The position numbers and the translations under genes are program-made. This document shows positions 53,237 through 63,881 of a stretch of 64,000 bases of DNA, piece after piece. The stretch comes from Oscillospiraceae bacterium (GTDB lineage: Bacteria > Bacillota > Clostridia > Oscillospirales > Oscillospiraceae): the NCBI GenBank assembly GCA_902775355.1, contig CACYLY010000002.1:18186-82185 (forward strand), read 5' to 3'. The notes under the pieces are model-generated. The model made no database searches, had not been told where the DNA came from, and was given only the letters and a program-made list of their open reading frames with translations. Numbering within the stretch: the first letter of the stretch is position 1; the number at the start of each line of letters is the position of its first letter.

Positions 53237-54896
53237 TATCGAGATCGCGCAGGCCTGCCGCATGCGCAAAATCACCGAGGTTGCAAAAGACGCCGGTGTA
53301 GATGAGAAATACCTGGAACAGTACGGAAATTACAAGGCGAAGATCGACCCGGCCATCCTGAAGGATCTGGCCGACAGGCCGGACGGCAAGCTGATCCTGG
53401 TCACCGCCATTACCCCCACCCCGGCGGGCGAGGGCAAGACCACCACCTCCGTCGGCCTGACGGACGGCCTGCGGAGGCTCGGCAAGAACGCCATTGTGGC
53501 CCTGCGGGAGCCCTCTCTGGGGCCGGTCTTCGGCGTCAAGGGCGGCGCTGCCGGCGGCGGCTACGCCCAGGTGGTGCCCATGGAGGACATCAACCTCCAC
53601 TTCACCGGGGACTTCCACGCCATCGGCGCAGCCAACAACCTGCTGGCCGCCATGCTGGACAATCACATGCAGCAGGGCAACACCCTGGGAATCGACCCCA
53701 AGGCCATCACCTGGAAGCGGGCGGTGGACATGAACGACCGGCAGCTGCGCCACATCGTGGACGGGCTGGGCGGCAAGATGCAGGGCGTGCCCCGGGAGGA
53801 CGGCTTTGAGATCACCGTGGCCAGCGAGATCATGGCGGTGCTGTGCCTCTCCTCCGATCTGATGGATCTGAAGCGGCGTCTGGCCCGGATCGTGGTGGGC
53901 TACACCTATGACGGGAAGCCCGTCACCGCTCACGACCTGAAGGCCGAGGGCGCCATGACGGCTCTGCTGAAGGACGCCATCAAGCCCAACCTGGTGCAGA
54001 CCCTGGAGGGGACCCCGGCCTTTGTCCACGGCGGCCCCTTTGCCAATATCGCCCACGGCTGCAACAGCGTGATGGCCACCCGCCTGGCCCTGAAGCTCAG
54101 CGACTACACCGTCACCGAGGCCGGCTTCGCCGCGGACCTGGGGGCGGAAAAGTTTGTGGACATCAAGTGCCGCATGGCCGGGCTCCATCCCTCTGCCATG
54201 GTGGTGGTCGCCACCGTTCGGGCGCTGAAGTATCACGGCGGCGTTCCCAAGGCGGACCTGGGCACGGAAAATCTGGAGGCGCTGGAGAAGGGCCTGCCCA
54301 ACCTGCTGCAGCATGTGAGAAACGTGAAGGAGGTCTTCGGCCTGCCCTGCGTGGTAGCCCTGAACCGCTTCCCGACGGATACCGAGGCGGAGCTTGCCCT
54401 GGTCGAGGCCAAGTGCAAAGAGCTGGGCGTAAACGTGGCTCTCAGCGAGGTCTGGGCCAAGGGCGGCGAGGGCGGCATGGCCCTGGCCGAGGAAGTGGTG
54501 CGGCTGTGCGAGCAGCCGAATCATTTTGGCTTTACCTATGAGCTGGACCAGCCCATCGAGGAGAAGATCCGGACCATCGCCAAGCGGATCTATCACGCCA
54601 AGCACCTGCTGATGCTGCCCGCCGCGAAGAAAAAGGCCGCGGAGCTGGAGAAGCTGGGCTTCGGGGATCTGCCGATCTGCATGGCGAAGACCCAGTATTC
54701 CTTCTCCGACGATCCCACCCTTCTGGGCGCGCCGGAGGGCTTCACGGTGAATGTGTCCAACGTGAAGGTCTGCGCGGGCGCGGGCTTCATCGTGGCCTAT
54801 ACCGGCGATATCATGACCATGCCGGGCCTGCCGAGAGTCCCCGCCGCCGAGCGGATCGACGTGGACGAAAACGGCGTGATCTCGGGACTTTTCTAA
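53220..54896 (+). CDS. fhs: Formate-tetrahydrofolate ligase
   Basis: A 558-residue enzyme interconverting formate + THF + ATP and 10-formyl-THF + ADP + Pi. The P-loop is [12 protein letters not shown], followed by [20 protein letters not shown] and [10 protein letters not shown]; the C-terminal [13 protein letters not shown] is typical. It begins with GTG at 53220 behind AAGGAGG at 8 nt and overlaps hutI, so translation is coupled. In this setting it most likely runs backwards, gaining ATP from the one-carbon unit of histidine (inference); a housekeeping anabolic role is possible too. Confidence 0.97.
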   Translation: MAYMTDIEIAQACRMRKITEVAKDAGVDEKYLEQYGNYKAKIDPAILKDLADRPDGKLILVTAITPTPAGEGKTTTSVGLTDGLRRLGKNAIVALREPSLGPVFGVKGGAAGGGYAQVVPMEDINLHFTGDFHAIGAANNLLAAMLDNHMQQGNTLGIDPKAITWKRAVDMNDRQLRHIVDGLGGKMQGVPREDGFEITVASEIMAVLCLSSDLMDLKRRLARIVVGYTYDGKPVTAHDLKAEGAMTALLKDAIKPNLVQTLEGTPAFVHGGPFANIAHGCNSVMATRLALKLSDYTVTEAGFAADLGAEKFVDIKCRMAGLHPSAMVVVATVRALKYHGGVPKADLGTENLEALEKGLPNLLQHVRNVKEVFGLPCVVALNRFPTDTEAELALVEAKCKELGVNVALSEVWAKGGEGGMALAEEVVRLCEQPNHFGFTYELDQPIEEKIRTIAKRIYHAKHLLMLPAAKKKAAELEKLGFGDLPICMAKTQYSFSDDPTLLGAPEGFTVNVSNVKVCAGAGFIVAYTGDIMTMPGLPRVPAAERIDVDENGVISGLF

Positions 54897-54910
54897 GTTT
54901 TCTTCAAAAA

Positions 54911-54939
54911 AAAGGAGCTGCAGACGCAGCTTCTTTTTT
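54911..54939. terminator. Bidirectional terminator between fhs and hutH
   Basis: AAAGGAGCTGC / GCAGCTTCTTT stem with a 4-nt loop, with A-runs on the left and T-runs on the right. It serves the converging fhs and hutH genes. Confidence 0.88.
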
Positions 54940-54950
54940 GTTGAAAGATG

Positions 54951-56516
54951 TTATTCAAACTCGGGGACCAGCTCGTCCGCCATGTCCAGCAGCTCGCCGG
55001 AGCGGACCATGCGCTCCACCTGCACGATATCCGGCCAGAGCTCCCGGTCCCGCTCCATGAAGGGCACCTTCTCCCGCACGTGGGCGAAGACGGCCTCATG
55101 AACAGGGGAGAGGCCCTGCCCGTGGGTGCCGAGCCTGCGGCGGATATCTACAGCCTGGCAGGCGGTCAGCAGCTCATAGGCCAGGACGGAACGGGTGTTC
55201 TCCAGGATCTGCCCGGATTTGCGGGCGGCGGTGGTTCCCATGGATACAAAGTCCTCCTGATTGGCGGAGGAGGGGATGGAGTCCACGCTGGCGGGGTGGG
55301 CCAGGACCTTGTTCTCCGAGGCCATGGAGGCGGCGGAGTATTGCACGATCATATAGCCGCTGTTGACGCCGCCCTCGGTGGTGAGAAACGGGGTCAGCCC
55401 GTTGGAGAGGGCGGCGTTCACCATGCGCTCGGTGCGGCGCTCGGAGATGCTTGCCAGCTCCGAACAGGCGATGCCCAGAAAGTCAAAGGGCAGGGCCATG
55501 GGTTCCCCGTGGAAGTTGCCGCCGGAGATGACGGCCTCGTCCTCCAGGAACATCAGGGGATTGTCCGTCACGGCGTTGAGCTCGATGTCCACCCGGGATT
55601 TGATAAAGGCCAGCGCGTCCCGCACAGCGCCGTGGACTTGGGGCATGCAGCGCAGGGCATAGGCGTCCTGCACCCGGTCGCCCTGGGCGTTTTTCAGGAT
55701 CTCGGAGCCCTCGGTGAGCAGGCGGATGTTCTTTGCCACCCGCATCTGCCCCTCCTGGCCCCGGACCGCGTGGACCCGGGGATCAAAAGCGTTGAGCTGG
55801 CCGGTCAGCGCCGTCAGCGTCATAGAGCCGATCAGGTCCGCCAGGCGGGCGGCGCGCATGGTATCGTAGAGATTCAGCGCGCCCACGCTGGTCATGGCGC
55901 AGGTGCCGTTGGTGATGCCCAGGCCCTCCTTGCTGACCAGAGTCTGCAGCGCTTCGATCCCGGCTCTTTTCAGAGCCTCAGCGCCGGAAAGGAGCTCGCC
56001 TTCGTAATAGGCTTGGCCCAGGCCCAGCAGCACCAGCCCCATATGAGAGAGCGGCGCTAGGTCGCCGGAAGCGCCGAGAGAGCCTTTCTGGGGCACCCAG
56101 GGAGTCACGCGCTTGTTCAGAAGCTCCACCAGCCGCTCCACCAGCACGAGCCGCACGCCGCTGACGCCCACGCAGAGGGCGTTGGCCCGCAGCAGCATCA
56201 TCCCGCGAACGACCTCTTCACTGTAAGGCTCGCCGGTGCCCACGCAGTGACTCAGGATCAGGTTGGTGGAAAGCGCACTGCCCATCTCGTCGGGCACGGC
56301 CACCTTGGCAAAATCGCCGAAGCCGGTGGTGATGCCGTAGGCCACGCGGTGCTCCCGCATGATCTTCTCCGCCAGTTCCCGGGATTTTTGGATGGCTTCG
56401 CGGGCCTGCTCCGTCAGCTCCACCCGGGCGCCGAAGCGGGCCACGGCCACTAAGCTGTCCAGCGTGAGAGAATGCCCGTCCAGGGACACCAGAGAGATGG
56501 TTTTCGCATGCTCCAT
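54951..56516 (-). CDS. hutH: Histidine ammonia-lyase
   Basis: A 521-residue lyase that converts L-histidine to urocanate and ammonia. The Ala-Ser-Gly triad that cyclises to the MIO prosthetic group is present in GSLGASGDLAPLSHM. Also seen are YGITTGFGDFAKV, the catalytic NGT in GITNGTCAM, and QPY-region equivalents further on (ENKVLAHPASVDSIPSSANQEDFVSMG). Slightly longer than the usual 505-510. A GAGGAAA motif precedes the ATG. An inverted repeat GATGCT-N9-AGCATC at 56548-56568 upstream may be an operator. It is transcribed towards fhs. Confidence 0.96.
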   Translation of the reverse strand: MEHAKTISLVSLDGHSLTLDSLVAVARFGARVELTEQAREAIQKSRELAEKIMREHRVAYGITTGFGDFAKVAVPDEMGSALSTNLILSHCVGTGEPYSEEVVRGMMLLRANALCVGVSGVRLVLVERLVELLNKRVTPWVPQKGSLGASGDLAPLSHMGLVLLGLGQAYYEGELLSGAEALKRAGIEALQTLVSKEGLGITNGTCAMTSVGALNLYDTMRAARLADLIGSMTLTALTGQLNAFDPRVHAVRGQEGQMRVAKNIRLLTEGSEILKNAQGDRVQDAYALRCMPQVHGAVRDALAFIKSRVDIELNAVTDNPLMFLEDEAVISGGNFHGEPMALPFDFLGIACSELASISERRTERMVNAALSNGLTPFLTTEGGVNSGYMIVQYSAASMASENKVLAHPASVDSIPSSANQEDFVSMGTTAARKSGQILENTRSVLAYELLTACQAVDIRRRLGTHGQGLSPVHEAVFAHVREKVPFMERDRELWPDIVQVERMVRSGELLDMADELVPEFE

Positions 56517-56655
56517 AAGGCCAGTTTCCTCTTTTCCTCTTCAATATGATGCTTTGTTTCGCAGCATCAATTTAGCTCTAATATTTTACAACAAGCGCGT
56601 CGCAAAAGCAAGCCTGTATGACCTTTCTCATCCGGATTTTGCTTTCCGATTTCTG

Positions 56656-56684
56656 TTGAAAAGCGGCGCGGAAAAGAGTATAAT
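56656..56684 (+). promoter_or_regulatory. Promoter of uvrA-recD2
   Basis: TTGAAA (56656-56661), 17-bp spacer, consensus TATAAT (56679-56684). I looked for a Gram-positive LexA box (GAAC-N4-GTTC) nearby and did not see one. Confidence 0.85.
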
Positions 56685-56755
56685 AAAATAGTTAACATCC
56701 GCCGCAGGTCTTTACCGGATCGGGGTGAGAGACTCCGAGGAAGCAGGAGCAGAAC

Positions 56756-59614
56756 ATGCAGGAATTCATCACCATCAAGGGCGCGCGTGAAAACAATCTG
56801 AAGAATATCGACCTGACGATTCCACGGGACAAGCTGGTGGTCGTCACCGGCCTCTCCGGCAGCGGCAAGTCCAGCCTGGCCTTCGACACCATCTATGCCG
56901 AGGGGCAGCGGCGCTATGTGGAAAGCCTGAGCTCTTACGCCAGGATGTTCCTGGGGCAGATGGACAAGCCGGACGTGGATTATATCGACGGCCTGTCCCC
57001 GGCCATCTCCATCGACCAGAAGACAACCTCCCGAAATCCGCGCTCCACCGTGGGCACGGTGACGGAGATCTATGACTATCTGCGTCTGCTCTGGGCCCGC
57101 GTCGGCGTGCCCCACTGCCCCAAGTGCGGCCGGGAGATCCGACAGCAGACCATCGACCAGATCGTGGACCAGATCATGGCCCTGCCCCAGGGAAGCCGGA
57201 TCCAGATCCTGGCTCCGGTGATTCGGGGGAAGAAGGGCGAGCATGTGAAGGTGCTGGAGGACGCAAAGAAATCCGGTTACGTCCGTGCCCGGGTGGACGG
57301 CATCGCCTACGATCTCTCGGAGGAGATCAAGCTGGAAAAGAACAAAAAGCACGATATCGAGATCGTGGTGGACCGGCTGGTCATCAAGCCCGAAATTTCC
57401 CGCCGTCTGACGGACTCGGCGGAGACGGCTCTGGCCCTGGCGGGAGGCCTGCTGCTGATCGACCTGGTGGGCGAGGACCGGCAGATCGCTTTTTCCCAGA
57501 ACTACGCCTGCGAGCACTGCGGCATCTCCATTGAGGAGCTGACGCCGCGGCTCTTCTCCTTCAACAATCCCCACGGGGCCTGTCCCAAGTGCACGGGCCT
57601 GGGCATGCAGATGCTCATCGACCCGGAGCTGATCATTCCCAACCCCAATCTGAGCATTCTGGACGGGGGCATCAGCGCCAGCGGCTGGGGCAACGTCCGG
57701 GGCGACACCATTTCCAAGATGTATTTTGACGCCCTCGCCAAGCGTTACCATTTCAAGCTCTCCGATCCCATTCGGGAGATCCCCAAGGAGGGTCTGGACG
57801 CCATCCTCTACGGCACCCGGGGAGAGCCTCTGCAGCTGCGCTACGAGAAGGCGGAGGGCTTCGGTGTGATCCGGCGGGAGTTCGAGGGCATCATCAACAA
57901 TCTGGAACGCCGCTATCGAGAGACCCAGAGCCCCTCCATGCGGGCCGATATCGAGGAGTGCATGTCCGAGACCCCCTGCCCGGAGTGCGGCGGGAAGCGG
58001 CTCAAAAAGTCCGCCCTGGCCGTGACCGTGGGCGGGATGAGCATCGCCGCCTTCACGGAGCTCTCGGTCGATAACGCGCTCAAATTTGTCAACACACTCC
58101 AGCTGACGGAAAAGGAGCAGCTCATCGCCGCCCAGATCCTGAAGGAGATCCGGGCGCGGCTGGGCTTCCTGCAGAGCGTAGGTTTGGGCTATCTGACCCT
58201 GGCCCGGACCGCGGCCACCCTCTCCGGCGGCGAGAGCCAGCGGATCCGGCTGGCGACTCAGATCGGCTCCAGCCTGATGGGGGTGCTGTATATCCTGGAT
58301 GAGCCCAGCATCGGCCTGCACCAGCGGGACAACGCCAAGCTCCTGAAAACCCTGCGGCAGCTGCGGGACCTGGGCAACACCCTGATCGTGGTGGAGCATG
58401 ACGAGGAGACCATGCGCGCCGCGGACTACGTGGTGGACATCGGCCCCGGCGCCGGTCTCAACGGCGGGCAGGTGGTCGCCGCCGGGAGCCTGGAGGACAT
58501 CTGCGCCTGCCCGGAATCCGTGACAGGCCAGTATCTCAGCGGCAAGAAGCACATCCCCATCCCGTCAAAGCGCCGGAAGGGGAACGGCAAAAGCCTCTGG
58601 ATCCGGGGCGCGGCGGAGAATAATCTGAAGAAGATCGACGTGGAGATCCCCCTGGGGAAGCTTATCTGCGTCACCGGCGTGTCCGGCAGCGGCAAATCCT
58701 CCCTCATCAACGAGATCCTGTATAAGACTCTTGCGGTGGAGAAAAACCGCAGCAAGCTCCGGCCCGGAAAATGCGAGGCCATCGAGGGCACGGAGGCGGT
58801 GGACAAGGTCATCGCCCTGGATCAGAGCCCCATCGGGCGCACGCCTCGCTCCAATCCGGCCACCTACACTGGCGCCTTCAACGAGATCCGGGACCTCTTC
58901 GCCTCTACCCAGGACGCCCGACTTCGGGGCTACGGTCAGGGCCGTTTCTCCTTCAACGTGAAGGGCGGCCGCTGCGAGGCATGCTCCGGCGACGGTCTGG
59001 TGAAGATCGAAATGCACTTCCTGCCGGACGTGTACGTGCCCTGCGACGTATGCGGCGGCAAGCGCTACAACCGGGAGACCCTGGAGGTGCGCTACAAAGG
59101 CAAGAACATTGCGGACGTGCTGGAGATGACGGTGGAGGAGGCCTGCTCCTTCTTCGCCAACCAGCAGCGGATCCTGAACAAGATCCAGACCCTCTACGAC
59201 GTGGGCCTGGGCTATATCAAGCTGGGCCAGTCCAGCACCACCCTCTCCGGCGGCGAGGCCCAGCGGGTGAAGCTGGCCACGGAGCTCTCCAAACGCAGCA
59301 CCGGCAGTACCGTCTATGTGCTGGACGAGCCCACTACCGGCCTGCACGTGGCGGACGTGCACAAGCTCATCGACATTTTGAACCGCCTCACCGACGCAGG
59401 CAACACCGTGGTGGTCATCGAGCATAACCTGGACGTGATCAAGGTGGCGGATCATATCATCGATCTTGGCCCCGAGGGCGGGGACGAGGGCGGTACTCTG
59501 GTCTTTGCCGGTACGCCGGAGGACTGCGCCGCCTGCGAGGCAAGCTTCACCGGTCAGTTTTTGAAGCCGCTGCTGACGGCGGAGAAGGAGCGGGAAGATG
59601 GATCAGGAACGTGA
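56756..59614 (+). CDS. uvrA: Excinuclease ABC subunit A
   Basis: A 952-residue DNA-damage sensor of nucleotide excision repair, with two ABC ATPase halves: Walker [11 protein letters not shown] and [10 protein letters not shown], signatures [12 protein letters not shown] and [12 protein letters not shown], and two Walker B DEPS/DEPT segments. Zinc-binding cysteines are at [13 protein letters not shown]...CPKC and the insertion-domain pair CEACSGDG...CDVCGG. Complete and of normal length. Its last 17 nt overlap recD2. Confidence 0.98.
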   Translation: MQEFITIKGARENNLKNIDLTIPRDKLVVVTGLSGSGKSSLAFDTIYAEGQRRYVESLSSYARMFLGQMDKPDVDYIDGLSPAISIDQKTTSRNPRSTVGTVTEIYDYLRLLWARVGVPHCPKCGREIRQQTIDQIVDQIMALPQGSRIQILAPVIRGKKGEHVKVLEDAKKSGYVRARVDGIAYDLSEEIKLEKNKKHDIEIVVDRLVIKPEISRRLTDSAETALALAGGLLLIDLVGEDRQIAFSQNYACEHCGISIEELTPRLFSFNNPHGACPKCTGLGMQMLIDPELIIPNPNLSILDGGISASGWGNVRGDTISKMYFDALAKRYHFKLSDPIREIPKEGLDAILYGTRGEPLQLRYEKAEGFGVIRREFEGIINNLERRYRETQSPSMRADIEECMSETPCPECGGKRLKKSALAVTVGGMSIAAFTELSVDNALKFVNTLQLTEKEQLIAAQILKEIRARLGFLQSVGLGYLTLARTAATLSGGESQRIRLATQIGSSLMGVLYILDEPSIGLHQRDNAKLLKTLRQLRDLGNTLIVVEHDEETMRAADYVVDIGPGAGLNGGQVVAAGSLEDICACPESVTGQYLSGKKHIPIPSKRRKGNGKSLWIRGAAENNLKKIDVEIPLGKLICVTGVSGSGKSSLINEILYKTLAVEKNRSKLRPGKCEAIEGTEAVDKVIALDQSPIGRTPRSNPATYTGAFNEIRDLFASTQDARLRGYGQGRFSFNVKGGRCEACSGDGLVKIEMHFLPDVYVPCDVCGGKRYNRETLEVRYKGKNIADVLEMTVEEACSFFANQQRILNKIQTLYDVGLGYIKLGQSSTTLSGGEAQRVKLATELSKRSTGSTVYVLDEPTTGLHVADVHKLIDILNRLTDAGNTVVVIEHNLDVIKVADHIIDLGPEGGDEGGTLVFAGTPEDCAACEASFTGQFLKPLLTAEKEREDGSGT

Positions 59615-61793
59615 ACTCACAGAGATCAGCGGCAGCGTTGAAGCCGTGATCTATAAAAACGAGGAAAACGGCTATACGGTCCTGCGGCTGCGGAATGAAA
59701 ACGACGAGCTGATCACGGTGGTGGGCACGATCCCCTTCGCCGCCCCCGGCGAGACGCTCTTCGTAAGCGGCCAGTGGAGCACCCACAGCGTCCACGGAAA
59801 GCAGTTTAAAGCCGAGTTTGCCCAGCGCCTGATGCCTACCGACGAGGCGGCCATCTTCGCCTATCTGGCCTCCGGCACCATCCGGGGCATCGGTCCCGCC
59901 ACGGCCTCCCTGATTGTGCAGAAATTCGGCAAGCGGAGCCTGGACGTGCTGGAAAACGAGCCCCAGAGTCTGGCCCAGATCAAGGGGATCAGCATCCTCA
60001 AAGCCAATCAGATGTGCAAAAGCTTTCGCCAGCAGGTGGGCGTTCGCCGGCTCATGGAGTTTATCTGCTCCTTCGAGCTGCGGCCCATCCTGGCCATGCG
60101 GCTCTATCAGTACCATGGGGACAAGGCTCTGGAGCTGCTGCGGGAAAACCCCTATATCCTGGCGGCGTCCCACATCGGCGGCAGCTTTTACGAGGCGGAC
60201 CGGCTGGCCCTGGACAGCCGCATCAACGCCGCAGCGCTCTTCGAGCTGCGGCACAACCTGGGCAACGGCCACTGCTTTATTCCCCGGGAAAAGCTCACGG
60301 CGGTGACAGCGGAGCTGATCCGGGTGGAGCCGGAGCTGGTGGAGGAGGGCATACAGGAGCTGATCGAGACAGGGCTGATCAAATTTGAAGAGATCGCCGG
60401 GCAGCAGGCCTGCTATCTGCCGGAGCTCTACGAGGCGGAGACGGACACGGCCAGACGCCTTGCCCGGCTCTGCCGGGGCGGTTTCCGGGAGCGTGTCGAT
60501 CTGGACGCGCTGATCGAAAAGCTGGAAGAGAGCCAGCACATTCGATACGCGCAGATGCAGCGGCAGACTCTGGCCCTGGCCCTGGAAAACCAGGTGATGG
60601 TGCTCACCGGCGGCCCCGGAACGGGAAAGACCACTTCGATCCGAGGGATCCTGGCCATGTTTGACCAGCTGGGGATCCGGACTCTGCTCACCGCTCCCAC
60701 GGGCCGGGCGGCCAAACGCATGACGGAGCTCACCGGGCGGGAGGCCGCCACGGTCCACCGCCTTCTGGGCGCCAAATTTGACGAGGACGGGGAGCACGTG
60801 GTGTTCACCAAAAACGAGGAGCAGCGTCTGGAGTGCGACGCGGTGATCCTGGACGAGTGCTCCATGGTGGACCTGCCTCTGATGGACGCGCTGTTGAAGG
60901 CCCTGCCGCCCAGCTGCAGACTGATCCTGGTGGGGGACGCGGACCAGCTGCCCTCTGTGGGGCCCGGCAACGTCTTCTCCGCCATCATCCGCAGCGGCGT
61001 GGTGCCCACGGTGCGCCTGACGGAGATCTTCCGCCAGAACGAGGGCAGCCGCATCATCCGCAACGCCCACATGATCAACAGGGGCCAGCACCCGGATTTT
61101 TCCGAAAACACCGGCGACTTCTTCCGCCTGCGCCGTTTGCAGGCCGGCGGTACGGTGGACACGGTGGTGGAGCTCTGCTCCCGGCGGCTGCCGAGCAAGA
61201 TGCATATCCCGCCGGAGGATATCCAGGTCCTGAGCCCGACCCGAAAAGGGGAGCTGGGCACGGCGAACCTGAACAAGCGGCTGCAGGAGGTCCTGAATCC
61301 CGCGGCCAAGGAGAAACGGGAAAAGAGCTTCGGCGACGTGGTGTTCCGGGAAGGGGACCGGGTCATGCAGATCCGGAACAATTACGACATCCTCTGGCAT
61401 AACGGGGACAACAGCAACGTGGGCATGGGCATTTATAACGGGGATATCGGCCGGATCCTGCAGATCGAACCGGCGGAGGAATACCTGATCGTAGACTTCG
61501 AGGGACGGATCGCCCAGTACGGCTTTGACGCCCTGCCGGAGCTGGAGCACGCCTGGGCCATGACGGTCCATAAGGCCCAGGGCAGCGAATACCGGGCGGT
61601 GATCCTGGCTCTGGGCACCAGCGCCCCGATGCTGATGACAAGAGACGTGCTGTATACCGCCGTCACCCGAGCCAAAGAGCTGCTGATCTTGGTGGGGGAC
61701 GACGCCGTGGCCGACTGCATGGTGGACAATTTCCGGCCCAGCAAGCGCTACTGCGCTCTGCGGGTGCGCCTGCAGGCCGCCTGCGGAGAATAG
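59598..61793 (+). CDS. recD2: RecD2-type ATP-dependent DNA helicase
   Basis: A 731-residue superfamily 1B 5'-3' helicase of the RecD2 type, found in bacteria without a RecBC partner for it. The N-terminal OB/helix-hairpin part (1-310) contains [15 protein letters not shown]. The helicase core has motif [10 protein letters not shown], motif [10 protein letters not shown], motif [17 protein letters not shown] and C-terminal motifs [12 protein letters not shown] and TAVTRAK. GGAGCGGGAAG precedes the ATG at 59598, within the end of uvrA. The overlap suggests co-expression for DNA repair. Confidence 0.96.
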   Translation: MDQERELTEISGSVEAVIYKNEENGYTVLRLRNENDELITVVGTIPFAAPGETLFVSGQWSTHSVHGKQFKAEFAQRLMPTDEAAIFAYLASGTIRGIGPATASLIVQKFGKRSLDVLENEPQSLAQIKGISILKANQMCKSFRQQVGVRRLMEFICSFELRPILAMRLYQYHGDKALELLRENPYILAASHIGGSFYEADRLALDSRINAAALFELRHNLGNGHCFIPREKLTAVTAELIRVEPELVEEGIQELIETGLIKFEEIAGQQACYLPELYEAETDTARRLARLCRGGFRERVDLDALIEKLEESQHIRYAQMQRQTLALALENQVMVLTGGPGTGKTTSIRGILAMFDQLGIRTLLTAPTGRAAKRMTELTGREAATVHRLLGAKFDEDGEHVVFTKNEEQRLECDAVILDECSMVDLPLMDALLKALPPSCRLILVGDADQLPSVGPGNVFSAIIRSGVVPTVRLTEIFRQNEGSRIIRNAHMINRGQHPDFSENTGDFFRLRRLQAGGTVDTVVELCSRRLPSKMHIPPEDIQVLSPTRKGELGTANLNKRLQEVLNPAAKEKREKSFGDVVFREGDRVMQIRNNYDILWHNGDNSNVGMGIYNGDIGRILQIEPAEEYLIVDFEGRIAQYGFDALPELEHAWAMTVHKAQGSEYRAVILALGTSAPMLMTRDVLYTAVTRAKELLILVGDDAVADCMVDNFRPSKRYCALRVRLQAACGE

Positions 61794-61812
61794 AGAAACG
61801 GGAGAGAGACAT

Positions 61813-63015
61813 ATGGATCATCTGGTAGATTACATCCAGTGGATGGGAGACTTCTCCTATTCCGTCCTGCCCTTCAACGAGGCGGACGCCCTGGTGCTGA
61901 GCATGCTTTCCTACTACGACCTGGCGCCGCTCTTCCCCGAGGGCGGGGCGAGCGCTGTGGCGCTGAAGGAGAGCCTGCGCCTTCTGGAGAAGGGTCCCGT
62001 GGACGTGATGCTGGTGGGCCGGGACCGGGACTATCAAAAGATCCTGGACTGTGCCGCCCGCTCCAAACGCTACGGAGAGCTGCTTCTGTGCGACTATGTG
62101 GATCTCTACCGCCAGGAGCCGCCTCTGCAGTTTTGCGCCGTGACCTTCCGCGCGCCGGAGTTTCGCTTCATCGCCTTTCGCGGGACGGATAACTCCCTGG
62201 CCGGCTGGAAAGAGGATTTCATGATCAGCTTTACCGTCACCGAGGCCCAGCGTCTGGCGGCGGATTACGCGGCCAAGGCCGTCACGGCGGCGCAGCCCTG
62301 TTACATCGGCGGCCACTCAAAGGGCGGGAATCTGGCCCTCTACGCCGCCTGCATGCTGCCGCCGGAGGCCTGGGAGCGGGTGACGCGACTGTTCCTGCTG
62401 GACGGACCCGGGATCTGCCCCGAGGTAATGGACGACAGCTGCCTGCAGCGCATCGATCCCAAGACAACCAAGATCCAGCCCGCCTTTTCCATTGTGGGCA
62501 AGCTCTTTGAGCCGCAGATCACCGACAGCCGCATCGTGCAGTCCTCCGCCTCCGGCTTTGTACAGCACAGTCTGGATACCTGGGGCATTGACCACGGCAA
62601 GCTCCTGCTTGCGGACGGACCCAATCCCCGCAGCGTCTGGATCAACGATATCCTGTCCCGCTGGATCGGCGGTATTTCCCAGGAGGACCGGGTGATCTTC
62701 GTGCAGGAGCTTTTTGACGCGCTGGCGGCCAACGGAGCCGATTCCTTTGACGATATCGAGGAAGGCGGCGTTGGCGGCTTTGAGGCCATTCTGGCCAAGT
62801 TTTTCGCCTCCAGCGAGGTCACCCGCAAGACGGTCTATGACTTGCCGAAGCGTTTTCTGCTTGGCGACTCCTATGACGCCATCACTCAAAAAGGTATTGC
62901 CGGCTGGCTGAAAGACAGCTTCCAGGCGATCCAGAACCAGGTGATGGACGGCAAGCCCAAGGCAGAGACAGAAGAACAGCCCGAAAAGGACACGAGCGGC
63001 GATGGAGCAGAATGA
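61813..63015 (+). CDS. DUF2974 (Mbeg1-like) alpha/beta-hydrolase
   Basis: A 400-residue protein of the Mbeg1/DUF2974 family. The nucleophile elbow GGHSKGGNLALYAA (Ser about residue 166) marks a lipase-like alpha/beta-hydrolase; FRGTDNSLAGWKEDF and the acid-bearing FLLDGPGI are also typical. No signal peptide, so it acts in the cytoplasm or at the inner membrane face. Substrate unknown; members are common in gut Firmicutes. The last 30 residues are charged and disordered. It follows recD2 by 19 bp and overlaps the next gene by 14 nt. Confidence 0.87.
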   Translation: MDHLVDYIQWMGDFSYSVLPFNEADALVLSMLSYYDLAPLFPEGGASAVALKESLRLLEKGPVDVMLVGRDRDYQKILDCAARSKRYGELLLCDYVDLYRQEPPLQFCAVTFRAPEFRFIAFRGTDNSLAGWKEDFMISFTVTEAQRLAADYAAKAVTAAQPCYIGGHSKGGNLALYAACMLPPEAWERVTRLFLLDGPGICPEVMDDSCLQRIDPKTTKIQPAFSIVGKLFEPQITDSRIVQSSASGFVQHSLDTWGIDHGKLLLADGPNPRSVWINDILSRWIGGISQEDRVIFVQELFDALAANGADSFDDIEEGGVGGFEAILAKFFASSEVTRKTVYDLPKRFLLGDSYDAITQKGIAGWLKDSFQAIQNQVMDGKPKAETEEQPEKDTSGDGAE

Positions 63016-63757
63016 CCTGGAGCGGGCCGTGTGCGCGGCCATCTGCCGGGGAAACGGATTGAAGGCCAGTGAGATCGCCAGAGAGCTGGATCTGGACCAT
63101 GCCACGGTAAACAAGACCCTGTACAGCTCGCCTTTGATGAAGGAGCTCTGCTGGCAGGACAGGGACTACCGCTGGCACGGGATCATGCGGCAGAGTCCGG
63201 ACCATACCGGGCTGCAGGAGTTTGCCGCCTGGTTCGGTACGGCGGAGGAGTTTCTGAGCCAGAACGAGGAGGAATGGCTGGCCGCGCTGCGGGAGGGCTG
63301 CCGGAACATCGGCAGAAGCCTCAGCGATACCCGGGGGCTGACCCATTCCTTCCTGGACTGCCGGCAGCAGATCGCGGCGCTTTTTTCGGACTTGCGAAAA
63401 ATGCTGGGGGAGAGCTGCCTGACCTGGCAGCTGGCCTTTGAACTGCGGCTGAAGCGCTCCCGCCATGTACGCATCTACGCGGACGTGCTCATCATCACGG
63501 AAAACCGGGTTTTCTCCCAGGAGTTCAAGATGAAAAAGGAGCCGGTGCCGGAAGAGGTGGAGCAGGCAGCCAAATACGTGCCTTATCTGGAGATCCTCTT
63601 CGGTCCCCGGTATGAGATCATTCCTGTTTTGGTGCTCACCGGCGCCCGGGAGCTTTTCTCCTTCGTCCCCATCGGCAAGAAGGATCGGCTGCTGCCGGTC
63701 TGCTCGGGAGACATGCTCTTCAACGTCTTTGACGAGTACATGGGCTTTCTGCAATAA
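63002..63757 (+). CDS. Unrecognised protein: winged helix plus PD-(D/E)XK-like domain
   Basis: 251 residues. Residues 5-60 read as a winged helix-turn-helix (AICRGNGLKASEIARELDLD, then HATVNKTLY). The C-terminal half has an ADVLIITENRVFSQEFKMKK segment, an Asp followed by ExK as in PD-(D/E)XK nucleases, then KYVPYLEILFGPRYEIIPVL, which resembles the nuclease-like N-terminal part of DUF2075 proteins. I infer a DNA- or RNA-binding protein with possible nuclease activity. It overlaps the DUF2974 gene by 14 nt and lies downstream of uvrA-recD2, so a nucleic-acid role is plausible but untested. Confidence 0.7.
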   Translation: MEQNDLERAVCAAICRGNGLKASEIARELDLDHATVNKTLYSSPLMKELCWQDRDYRWHGIMRQSPDHTGLQEFAAWFGTAEEFLSQNEEEWLAALREGCRNIGRSLSDTRGLTHSFLDCRQQIAALFSDLRKMLGESCLTWQLAFELRLKRSRHVRIYADVLIITENRVFSQEFKMKKEPVPEEVEQAAKYVPYLEILFGPRYEIIPVLVLTGARELFSFVPIGKKDRLLPVCSGDMLFNVFDEYMGFLQ

Positions 63758-63836
63758 CAAAAGGAAGGCGCGGACCTTAGGGCGTGCAACTTAGGGAGTC
63801 GATAGGTTTTGCGAGGCCCTTTTCCGCCCATACTGC

Positions 63837-63881
63837 ATAGAAAACACCGGAAATACACGGAGTATTCCCGGTGTTTTCTAT
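63837..63881. terminator. Terminator after the nuclease-like gene
   Basis: A 14-bp perfect stem ATAGAAAACACCGG / CCGGTGTTTTCTAT, extended inward by GGAAATAC/GTATTCC with one bulge. Confidence 0.8.
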
